A stretch of DNA of 64,000 nucleotides from the NCBI GenBank assembly GCA_963843805.1, contig CAWJLY010000009.1, forward strand, positions 124,001 through 188,000, written 5' to 3'. This DNA is from Ideonella_A sp963843805. Its GTDB lineage: Bacteria > Pseudomonadota > Gammaproteobacteria > Burkholderiales > Burkholderiaceae_C. Both the position numbers and the translations under genes were made by a program. The notes beneath the pieces are model-generated. The model saw only the letters and a list, made by a program, of their open reading frames with translations, was not told where the DNA came from and did not search any database. Positions 42,666 to 50,180 of the stretch are shown piece by piece (position 1 is the stretch's first letter; each line of letters starts with the position of its first letter).

Positions 42666-43247
42666 ATGGCAAGCATTCGAGAAGGTCATCGGCCGGCACT
42701 GTTGGTGGTCGATGTGCAGGTCGGCGTGCTGGCGCAGGCCTGGGACGCCGAACGGGTTGTCGGCAACGTGGCGCGTGCCGTCGCCCGCGCCCGCGAGCAG
42801 CGTGTGCCGGTCGTCTGGGTCCAACATGAAAGCGATGAATTGCCGAACGGCAGTCCGCCGTGGCAGTGGGTTCCCGAACTGCGGCCCGAGCGAGGAGAAC
42901 ACCTCGTTCCCAAACGATTCAACTCGTCCTTCGAGCAGACCACACTCGACAATCTGCTTGACGATTTCGGTGTCACCCATGTCGTACTGGCCGGCGCGGC
43001 AAGCAACTGGTGCATCCGCGCCACTGCCCACGCTGCACTCGAGCGCGGCTATGACCTGACGCTGCTCAGCGACGCCCACACCACCGACACGCTGGATCTG
43101 GGCGCTGGCGAACGCATCGAGGCCTCGCAGGTCATCGACGAACTGAATCTGGCCGTGACCTGGCTGCGTTACCCCGGCCGCCGCAACGGCACGGCCACGG
43201 CCGACACCATCAAGTTCGACTCCCCGCCACAGCCGCCACGGCAATGA
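42666..43247 (+). CDS. Isochorismatase-family cysteine hydrolase
   Basis: A 193-residue hydrolase with the expected catalytic triad: Asp16 (LLVVDVQ), Lys83 (LVPKRFNSSF) and Cys116 (ASNWCIRATA). The pattern GVTHVVLAGAASNWCIR and RGYDLTLLSDAHTT is typical of family members annotated as nicotinamidase- or YcaC-like. The physiological amide substrate is unknown. Its stop overlaps the next ATG by 4 bp. Confidence 0.9.
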   Translation: MASIREGHRPALLVVDVQVGVLAQAWDAERVVGNVARAVARAREQRVPVVWVQHESDELPNGSPPWQWVPELRPERGEHLVPKRFNSSFEQTTLDNLLDDFGVTHVVLAGAASNWCIRATAHAALERGYDLTLLSDAHTTDTLDLGAGERIEASQVIDELNLAVTWLRYPGRRNGTATADTIKFDSPPQPPRQ

Positions 43248-43699
43248 ACTCGCCCTTGCCCGCCGATGTTCGTGCCGCGCTGGCGGCGGGGGACAAGATC
43301 GAGGCCATTCGCCGGCTGCGTCGGCATCATGTGGACATGAGCCTTGCCGATGCCAAGGCGGCGATCGAAACGACCATGCCGCCGGTGGACGGGGCGCCGC
43401 TTGCTCAGGGCTGGGAACTGCCGGCAGAGGTCCGGTCGGCGCTCGACAAGGGCAGTCTGATCCAGGCGATCCGGGCCTTGCGCAGCAATGGAGTCGGCCT
43501 GAAGCAAGCCAAGGCGCTGGTCGATACGGCGCGGCGCGCACCTGAGCGGCCAGCCAGCGGCGGCCCGTCCGGCCGTCACCCGGCCGGCCTGGCGCCGGGT
43601 GAGGTGCCTCGCAGCCCGATCGGCGCGGGCACCGTGATCATCGTGATGTTGGTGCTGGCTTTGCTGATCTGGCAATTTCTGCAGACCGATTGGCGCTGA
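43244..43699 (+). CDS. Membrane-anchored protein with two L7/L12 C-terminal-like repeats
   Basis: A 151-residue protein built of two related segments of about 36 residues: LPADVRAALAAGDKIEAIRR with LRRHHVDMSLADAKAAIE, and LPAEVRSALDKGSLIQAIRA with LRSNGVGLKQAKALVD. Each resembles the alpha-hairpin of the ribosomal L7/L12 C-terminal domain. A Pro/Gly-rich linker leads to one C-terminal membrane helix (TVIIVMLVLALLIWQFL). Topology suggests a tail-anchored protein with cytoplasmic repeats. Its partner is unknown. The gene overlaps the isochorismatase gene by 4 bp. Confidence 0.75.
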   Translation: MNSPLPADVRAALAAGDKIEAIRRLRRHHVDMSLADAKAAIETTMPPVDGAPLAQGWELPAEVRSALDKGSLIQAIRALRSNGVGLKQAKALVDTARRAPERPASGGPSGRHPAGLAPGEVPRSPIGAGTVIIVMLVLALLIWQFLQTDWR

Positions 43700-43848
43700 A
43701 CCCACGATCGGTGGACGGACAACCGGGGCGCCGCACAATCGATGCTGTTCCGACTATCGAGACTCCGATGACGACTGCCGGCAACTTGCAACCCCACCGT
43801 GTTTCTGTGTCCCGTGGCCAGCGCGCCAACAGACGCCGAGGCTTCCCA

Positions 43849-44325
43849 ATGAAGTGGCTCCGCGGCACCATCGCCTGGTGTTTGGTTGCCGCTGCAACGC
43901 CGACCCACGCCGCGATGATTTGCCGCTGGACCGACGCCAGTGGCCGGACCCAACTGGCCGATACGGTTCCAGATCGATACGCCCAATCGGCGAAATGCAC
44001 CGACTCGGCGCAGTTCGAGGTGCCGCCTGAGCGGGCCCGGCAAGCGCAAGAGCGCGCTCGCAAACTGCGTCAGCAGGCCGACATCGGCAACGCTCCAAAT
44101 GCCGCGGCGTCCATGCCTGCAGCTCGGGCGTCAGCCGCTTCGGGCAAACGGCCCGTGCAGGGTGTCGATGCGTCGACCGACTGTGCGCAGCAGCGCAAGC
44201 TTTATCAGGAAAGCGCGGCCTGCTTCGCACCCTACCGCACGGTGGGGGGCACCAAGGCCGAGGCCTTCGACAAATGCCGGGTGATTCCGGCGCCCGACCC
44301 GAAATGTGGCGCGGTCGTCAATTGA
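43849..44325 (+). CDS. DUF4124 periplasmic protein
   Basis: From ATG 43849 a 158-residue preprotein with signal peptide MKWLRGTIAWCLVAAATPTH (cleavage near A-x-A) followed by the DUF4124 motif ICRWTDASGRTQLADTVPD, and then an Arg/Ala-rich coiled segment and a Cys-containing tail (CAQQRKLYQESAACFAPYR). DUF4124 proteins are secreted and of unknown function. Upstream in-frame starts (43768, 43690) give non-signal-like extensions, so 43849 is preferred. Confidence 0.8.
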   Translation: MKWLRGTIAWCLVAAATPTHAAMICRWTDASGRTQLADTVPDRYAQSAKCTDSAQFEVPPERARQAQERARKLRQQADIGNAPNAAASMPAARASAASGKRPVQGVDASTDCAQQRKLYQESAACFAPYRTVGGTKAEAFDKCRVIPAPDPKCGAVVN

Positions 44326-44367
44326 ATCGGGAGCCCGGCTGTTACGACCGGGTGCGAGAATCCCCGG

Positions 44368-45398
44368 ATGGTTGACGCCCTGACCCTGACCCGACCCGAC
44401 GACTGGCACCTGCATGTGCGTGACGGTGCCGCACTGGCGGCGGTGGTACCCGACAGCGCGCGCCAGTTCGGCCGCGCGATCATCATGCCCAACCTGAAGC
44501 CGCCGGTGACGACCACGGCGCAGGCGCTCGCCTATCGCGGCCGAATCATGGCTGCAGTGCCGGCCGGACTGGATTTCGAGCCGTTGATGACGCTGTACCT
44601 GACCGATGGCCTGCCGCCCGACGAGATTGCTCGGGCGGCCGACGCCGGCATCAAGGCGGTCAAGCTGTATCCGGCTGGCGCGACGACCAACAGCGATGCG
44701 GGCGTGACCGATCTGCGCAAGACCTGGCCGACGCTCGAAGCGATGCAACGGCTTGGCATGCCACTGCTGGTGCATGGTGAAGTAACCGATCCGGAAATCG
44801 ACCTGTTCGATCGCGAGAAGGCCTTCATCGACCAGAAGCTCGAACCACTGCGCCGGGATTTTCCGGCGCTGCGAATCGTGTTCGAACACATCACCACGCG
44901 GGATGCAGCGCAGTACGTTGCTGAAGCCGGCCCCGGGCTCGGCGCGACGATCACCGCTCACCACCTGCTGTACAACCGCAACGCGATTTTTCTCGGTGGG
45001 ATCCGCCCGCATTACTACTGCCTGCCGGTTCTCAAGCGCGAGATTCACCGGCAGGCGCTGGTCGCTGCGGCAACCGCCGGCAACGAGCGCTTCTTCCTGG
45101 GCACCGACAGCGCGCCGCATGCGGCGCATCTGAAAGAACACGCCACCGGCTGCGCCGGTTGCTACACCGCAGCGACCGCGTTGGAGCTGTATGCGCAGGC
45201 CTTCGATGAAGCCGGCGCAATCGAGCGGCTGGAGCCATTTGCCAGCTTCAATGGTGCCGACTTCTACGGCCTGCCGCGCAACCAGGGCACGGTCACGCTG
45301 CTGCGTTCCGCTGGACGGTGCCTGAATCGATCCGCTTCGGCGACGCCGAACTGAAACCGCTGCGTGGCGGCGAAACACTCGACTGGAAGCTTGCATGA
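44368..45398 (+). CDS. pyrC: Dihydroorotase, C-terminus disrupted by an apparent one-base deletion
   Basis: The class II PyrC pattern is intact through residue 315 or so: metal ligands His14/His16 in DDWHLHVRDG, carboxylated Lys99 in AVKLYPAGATT, His136 in LLVHGE, a His near 174 in FEHITT, and the Asp in GTDSAPH near 245. It cyclises carbamoyl aspartate to dihydroorotate in pyrimidine synthesis. At 45307-45314 (TTCCGCTGG) one base seems missing. As written the frame ends at 45354 with an unrelated tail. The alternate frame reads WTVPESIRFGDAELKPLRGG to a stop at 45398 that overlaps the next ATG by 4 bp, exactly as expected. I annotate the restored end. Confidence 0.85.
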
Positions 45399-46264
45399 AC
45401 CGCTCACGCCCCGTGCCGCATGTGATGTTGCTGATCGATGCCGACAACGTCACGGTCGATGTCATCGAGCAGGCACTTCATCTGGTGCTTGAGCGCCACG
45501 GCGCGGCTCATGTCCGGCGCGCCTACTGCACAGCCGAATTGGCGGTCAAGCAGATCAAGCTGTTCAAGGCGCATTCGATCCGGCCGATGGTCAACGTGTC
45601 GACCGGCAAGAATTCGACCGACATCGCACTGGCCGTCGACGCGATGGATCTGGTGGTCAGCGAACGCCCGGATGTGGTGGTGCTGGTTTCGTCGGATTCG
45701 GACTTCGCACCGCTGGTGATCCGCTTGCGCGAAAAGGGCTGCCGGGTGGAAGGCATCGGCCAGCAGGGCAAGACCGGCGACGAATCGAAGCCGGTCTACG
45801 ACGAATTCATCGATCTGGCGCATCGCAAATCGCTGACCACGGCGACCGCCAGCAGCACCACCGTCGTCAAGACCGCCAGCCGCAAGACTCCTGCTGCCAG
45901 CAAACGCTCGCCGGCTGGTCGCGGCACACGCAGCCGCAGCAGCGGCGCCGGTGCCGCCGTGACACGCGCCGCAGCCGCACCCGCGCCGGCACCGCCAGCG
46001 GCGCCTGCTGCCGCCGCGGCGCGCTCGGCGGCCAAGCCTGCTGCTGATCCGGCTGAAGTCGAGCGGCTGCTGGCCGCATTGCCCGAACTCCAGGACGGTG
46101 TCCGGATGCAACTGAACCAGGCCAAGGAGCGGCTGTTCGCGGCCGGCTTGTTGGCCAAGAGTGCGCCGTCCACCAAGCTGTTTCGCAAATATCCGGCCTT
46201 GTTCGCGCTGACACCTGAAAAAACGCCGAACAAGGTGCAATACCTGGGACCCGCCGAACGTTGA
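45395..46264 (+). CDS. NYN (PIN-like) domain protein with a C-terminal winged-helix-like domain
   Basis: A 289-residue protein. Residues 9-150 form a LabA/DUF88 NYN domain with acidic metal ligands: Asp15 and Asp17 (LLIDADNV), Asp in N-S-T-D-I-A-L-A-V-D near 74-81, and Asp in S-S-D-S-D-F near 106. An Ala/Pro/Ser-rich linker of about 70 residues follows, and then a C-terminal domain (LNQAKERLFAAGLLAKSAPS, TKLFRKYPALFAL) resembling the OST-HTH/LOTUS RNA-binding fold. NYN proteins are predicted ribonucleases. Placement next to rnpB and pyrC may be coincidental. Confidence 0.87.
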   Translation: MNRSRPVPHVMLLIDADNVTVDVIEQALHLVLERHGAAHVRRAYCTAELAVKQIKLFKAHSIRPMVNVSTGKNSTDIALAVDAMDLVVSERPDVVVLVSSDSDFAPLVIRLREKGCRVEGIGQQGKTGDESKPVYDEFIDLAHRKSLTTATASSTTVVKTASRKTPAASKRSPAGRGTRSRSSGAGAAVTRAAAAPAPAPPAAPAAAAARSAAKPAADPAEVERLLAALPELQDGVRMQLNQAKERLFAAGLLAKSAPSTKLFRKYPALFALTPEKTPNKVQYLGPAER

Positions 46265-46265
46265 A

Positions 46266-47075
46266 ATGATGGCGGCGCGGGTTGAAGGGCGGCTGACCGA
46301 GATCGACTGGTCTGTGCCGTGGCTGGCGGCTTATCGCGAAACCGGGCTGGCCGTGATCGGCGCGATGACCGGTGGTGCGACGGTGGCACAGGCGCTGAAT
46401 CAGGTTCTCGAGGGCGGCATGGATCGCCCGCGCTTGGCCGCCGGGCGGTTGCAGTTCATCGCGCAGGCCGGTTTGCCGCCAGGCCAGCCTTATGAGTCCT
46501 TCATTGCCAGGACGGCTTGCGTGCCGACGCGCGACAATTTGCACGACTTGTTCAACGGCCTGGTCTGGCTGCGCTGGCCGAAGCTGAAGCGGCATCTCAA
46601 TGAATTGCAGGCGACCGAACTGGCGCGCCTTGGCGTGGCGACCACCCGTGGTGCGGTTCGTGATGCGCTGACGCTGTTCGATGAGAACGCCGCCCTGCTG
46701 CAGTTGCCGCCGCGTCTCGAAGCCGACTTGCGCCAGCGTGACTGGCGCGCGTTGTTTGTCGAGCATCGTGCCGCCTGGGCCGACGCCGGCGTCTGGCTGG
46801 TCGGCCACGCTCTGCTCGAAAAACTGGTCCACCCCCGCAAGGCGATCACCGCGCACGCCTGGTTGCTGCCGCCGCATTTGCCCGCCCACAGCGTCGAGAC
46901 CTGGTTGTGTGAAGAGTTGACGCCACGCCAACTCGCCGCCCGCCATCGGCTTGCGCTGCCGGTGCTTGGGTTGCCCGGCTGGTGGGCGGCCAACGAGGTG
47001 GCCGATTTTTATGCCGACTCCGCAGTCTTCCGCGGCCAGCACCGATCCGACGCAGCGGCGATAATCGACCGGTGA
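46266..47075 (+). CDS. DUF3025 protein
   Basis: A 269-residue protein with the DUF3025 hallmark PTRDNLHDLFNGLVWLRWPK near 88 and LTLFDENAALL near 138. The C-terminal half carries LLEKLVHPRKAITAHAWLLP and a terminal L-P-G-W-W-A-A-N. The family is found mainly in beta- and gammaproteobacteria and has no established function. The stop codon (47073-47075) lies inside the 5' strand of the rnpB P1 helix. Confidence 0.85.
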   Translation: MMAARVEGRLTEIDWSVPWLAAYRETGLAVIGAMTGGATVAQALNQVLEGGMDRPRLAAGRLQFIAQAGLPPGQPYESFIARTACVPTRDNLHDLFNGLVWLRWPKLKRHLNELQATELARLGVATTRGAVRDALTLFDENAALLQLPPRLEADLRQRDWRALFVEHRAAWADAGVWLVGHALLEKLVHPRKAITAHAWLLPPHLPAHSVETWLCEELTPRQLAARHRLALPVLGLPGWWAANEVADFYADSAVFRGQHRSDAAAIIDR

Positions 47076-47537
47076 AGCAAGCCAGACCGCCGCTGGTGCA
47101 CCACCCGAAAGGGCGCATTGGAGGAAGGTCCGGACTGCACAGAGCAGCGCAGCAGCCAACCGCTGTCCACCGCAAGGTGAGGATCAGAGCAACAGAGACG
47201 AGTCAAGGCAGGCAAATCCGCTACGGGTGACCGGATGTGGGTGGTCTATCGGGCGACGGCGTCAGCCGTCGAGCCGTTGCAGCGCAAGCTGCAACAGCTT
47301 CGGGCGCAAGCCCGAAGCTGGTAGCCACCCAAGGCGGGCACGCCCGCCTTGGGTGAAACGGGCAATCTCTGCGCGCAGCAACACCAAATAGGCACACGTT
47401 GATCCGGCTCGGGGAGTGTGCGGGTAGGTGGCACCGAGCTTCGCAGCGATGCGAGGCCCAGAGGAATGGCGGTCACGGCGTGGCTTTCGCAAGAAGGCCG
47501 CGCCGCACAGAATCCGGCCTATCGGCTCGCTTCACAC
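47072..47537 (+). ncRNA. rnpB: RNase P RNA (type A), with an unusual hairpin-rich specificity domain
   Basis: The catalytic RNA of RNase P. Helix P1 is formed by GTGAAGC (47072-47078) with GCTTCAC (47529-47535). Conserved blocks are present in order: GGAGGAAGGTCCGGACTGCA, then CAGAGCAACAGA, CCAAATAGG near 47386, AGAGGAATGGC near 47460 and ACAGAATCCGGCCTATCGG near 47509. At 466 nt it is larger than the E. coli RNA (about 377 nt). Between 47255 and 47355 lie four consecutive near-perfect hairpins, two closed by GCAA tetraloops, and I could not find the usual GGUAAGAGC element. The 3' end is followed by a run of five T. Confidence 0.88.
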
Positions 47538-47590
47538 TTTTTCAACCACTGCCACGCCGGCATCGGCCGTGGCACGACTGACGAGTTTTC

Positions 47591-48796
47591 ATGAATCCCG
47601 ATGCAGCAAGCCTTTGGCGCGGACCGCGATGGGGCCTGGCAGTTCTTCTCGCCTGCCTGGGCATGCTCGGCCCGTTTTCGATCGATACCTATCTGCCGGC
47701 ATTTACCGGCATCGCCAAGTCGATTGGCGCAACGCCGGTCGAAATGCAGCAGACGCTGTCGGCGTATCTGTTCGGTTTTGCGATCATGAATCTGTTCCAT
47801 GGCGCGCTGGCCGACAGTTTCGGTCGCCGTCCGGTCGTACTGGCGGGTGTGGCGCTGTTCACGATTGCCTCGGCCGGCTGTGCGCTGTCGAACAGCATCG
47901 GGTCGCTGGTGTTTTTCCGTGCCGTGCAAGGCATGTCGGCAGGCGCCGGAATCGTGGTTGCCCGCGCCGTCATCCGCGACATGTTCGAGCCTGCCGATGC
48001 GCAGCGTGTGATGTCGCAGGTGACCATCTATTTCGGGGTGGCGCCGGCGATCGCACCGATGGTCGGCGGCTTTCTGTTCGTGCACGCCGATTGGCATTCG
48101 ATCTTCTGGTTTCTGACCGCCATTGGCGCGCTGCTGTTCGTCGCCAACTATCGGTTGTTGCCGGAGACACTGCACAAGGCGCAGCGCCAGCCGTTCCAGA
48201 CCCGGCATCTGATGCGCGGCTATTGGCAACTCGGGTCGAGCCCGCGCTTCATCACGTTGGCGCTGGCCAGCGGCATTCCGTTCAACGGCATGTTTCTGTA
48301 TGTGTTGTCGACGCCAGTCTTTCTCGGCGAGCATTTGCGGTTGGCACCCGGGCAGTTCTTCTGGTTCTTCATCCTGACGATCGGCGGCATCATGGGCGGC
48401 GCCTTTCTCAGTGGCCGGCTGGCCGGCAAGATCAAGCCCCGGCATCAGATCCGCCATGGTTTTGTGATCATGCTCACGGTGTCGGTGCTCAACCTGGTGC
48501 TCAACCTGCTGTTCGAGCCCAGTGTCTGGTGGTCGATGTGGCCGATCGCGATCTACTCGTTCGGCTGGGCATTGATGGTGCCGGTGGTGACCTTGTTGGT
48601 GCTCGATCTGTTTCCCGAGCGGCGTGGCATGGCGTCATCGCTGCAGGCGTTTATCGGCAGTGCGGCCAACGGGCTGGTCGCCGGCGTGATTTCGCCGCTG
48701 GTGATGCATTCACCGGTCGGGCTGGCAACGGCATCGCTGCTGATGATGAGCATCGGCATCGTGTCGTGGATCTGGGTCAAGCCGAAGGTGACGTGA
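47591..48796 (+). CDS. Bcr/CflA-family multidrug MFS transporter
   Basis: A 401-residue, 12-helix major facilitator. Diagnostic segments are LGPFSIDTYLPAF near 26, LADSFGRRPVVLAGVALF (motif A, near 74), FFRAVQGMSAGAGIVVARAV (near 107) and FGVAPAIAPMVGGFL (near 149). These match the Bcr/CflA drug-resistance branch (14-TMS excluded). The substrate is unpredictable. The gene begins 53 bp after rnpB and starts the block separating rnpB from the dcw cluster. Confidence 0.9.
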   Translation: MNPDAASLWRGPRWGLAVLLACLGMLGPFSIDTYLPAFTGIAKSIGATPVEMQQTLSAYLFGFAIMNLFHGALADSFGRRPVVLAGVALFTIASAGCALSNSIGSLVFFRAVQGMSAGAGIVVARAVIRDMFEPADAQRVMSQVTIYFGVAPAIAPMVGGFLFVHADWHSIFWFLTAIGALLFVANYRLLPETLHKAQRQPFQTRHLMRGYWQLGSSPRFITLALASGIPFNGMFLYVLSTPVFLGEHLRLAPGQFFWFFILTIGGIMGGAFLSGRLAGKIKPRHQIRHGFVIMLTVSVLNLVLNLLFEPSVWWSMWPIAIYSFGWALMVPVVTLLVLDLFPERRGMASSLQAFIGSAANGLVAGVISPLVMHSPVGLATASLLMMSIGIVSWIWVKPKVT

Positions 48797-48885
48797 GGCG
48801 GGCGGGGCGCTCAAGTACGGCCTCAACCCGCCGATAGCTTCGGTTGGAGGCGGCATCGCCGGCTCGCCCTTTCCGAAAGCCGCTG

Positions 48886-50073
48886 ATGACCAGCCAGCCC
48901 TGTCCTTGCCGACCCCTCGTCGAGTCGCGCACCTCGTTGCGCCACGTCGCGTGTCTGGTCGTTCTGACCGCCGCATGCGGTCAGGCCGCTGCATCCGGGC
49001 CGTCGAATTCGGCTGCCACTGCGGACCGCGCGCACCAGGCGAGGGCAACACCGCCCGCTGCCGCCGCATCGGCGGTGCCTTCCTTGGCCCTTGCGACCAA
49101 CCCGATCGACCTCCTGCGTCAACGTCTGGCAGAAAAGCTCGGCGGCGAGCGCCAACCGGGGCTGCCGTCGCAAGCCGCGGTCGTACGGATCGTCAACAAG
49201 TCAGAAGTGGAGGCGACGCGTATCGAGCCCGAAAAGAATCGCGAACGGCGAACCAGGCCGCTGGTGCAGGACAACGTCCTGGCGGCACGGCTGGCGGCCG
49301 CCCACCGCGCGAACCCGCCGGTGGCTGAGCCAGCTGCCGCGGGCCTGACAACCGGCGCGGCGATCGACGCCAATCTGGCGGCGGCACATGCGATGCACAA
49401 CCTGCACTGGGACTATCACGGCGAAGGCGGGCCCGATTCATGGGGCAAGCTTCGACCCGAATTCGCAAGCTGCACCCATGGCACGCGGCAAAGCCCGATC
49501 GACATCCGGGAAGGCCTCAAGCTTGAACTCGATCCGGTTCAGTTCAACTACCGGCCAAGCCTGATCCGGGTCATCGACAACGGCCACACGGTGCAGGTCA
49601 ACGTCGGCTCCGGCAACAGCATCGAGGTGATGGGCAGGCGATTCGAGTTGCTGCAGTTCCATTTCCATCGTCCGTCCGAAGAGCAGATCGACGGTCGGCG
49701 ATTCGACATGGTGGCGCACCTGGTGCACAAGGACCTGGATGGAAAACTCGCCGTGATTGCGGTGCTGCTGAATCGTGGCGCGGCTCAACCGCTGATCCAG
49801 ACGGTGTGGAACAACCTGCCGCTCGAGAAAGGCATGGACCAGGCGGTGCGCGCGCCGGTCGACCTCAACGCGCTGTTGCCCGTCGGCCGTGACTATTTCA
49901 CCTACATGGGCTCGCTGACCACACCGCCGTGCACCGAAGGGGTGTTGTGGGTGGTGATGAAAACGCCGGTCGACGTCTCGGCCGAGCAGATCGGAATCTT
50001 CTCGCGGATGTATCCGATGAATGCGCGGCCGTTGCAGGCTGCCGGGGGGCGGATGATCAAGGAGTCGAACTGA
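48886..50073 (+). CDS. Alpha-carbonic anhydrase lipoprotein with a long N-terminal extension
   Basis: From ATG 48886 a 395-residue protein. The first 31 residues look like a signal peptide ending in a lipobox (T-A-A-C, Cys31), and about 140 Ala/Arg-rich residues follow before the catalytic domain. Zinc ligands are His259 and His261 (Q-F-H-F-H) and His278 (V-A-H-L-V-H), and the family blocks TRQSPIDI and GSLTTPPCTEGVLW are present. The position equivalent to human CA II Glu117 is Val276, as in several proteobacterial relatives. It hydrates CO2 in the periplasm. Neighbouring a ClC protein suggests a bicarbonate/chloride or pH role (inference). Confidence 0.88.
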   Translation: MTSQPCPCRPLVESRTSLRHVACLVVLTAACGQAAASGPSNSAATADRAHQARATPPAAAASAVPSLALATNPIDLLRQRLAEKLGGERQPGLPSQAAVVRIVNKSEVEATRIEPEKNRERRTRPLVQDNVLAARLAAAHRANPPVAEPAAAGLTTGAAIDANLAAAHAMHNLHWDYHGEGGPDSWGKLRPEFASCTHGTRQSPIDIREGLKLELDPVQFNYRPSLIRVIDNGHTVQVNVGSGNSIEVMGRRFELLQFHFHRPSEEQIDGRRFDMVAHLVHKDLDGKLAVIAVLLNRGAAQPLIQTVWNNLPLEKGMDQAVRAPVDLNALLPVGRDYFTYMGSLTTPPCTEGVLWVVMKTPVDVSAEQIGIFSRMYPMNARPLQAAGGRMIKESN

Positions 50074-50180
50074 CGGCAGATGGCCTCGGTGTGCGCTTGG
50101 GGTGATACTGTGAGCGTCGCGCCACGCTGACGTTCAGCGTCGCAGACGCCCCGAACCGTCCCGAGTCAGCATCGAACCCC

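Noticed and set aside
47538..47580. Rho-independent terminator after rnpB using the GCCACG/CGTGGC stem
   Set aside because: The stem is only 6 bp with a large mismatched loop and has no following T-run; the five T lie before it.
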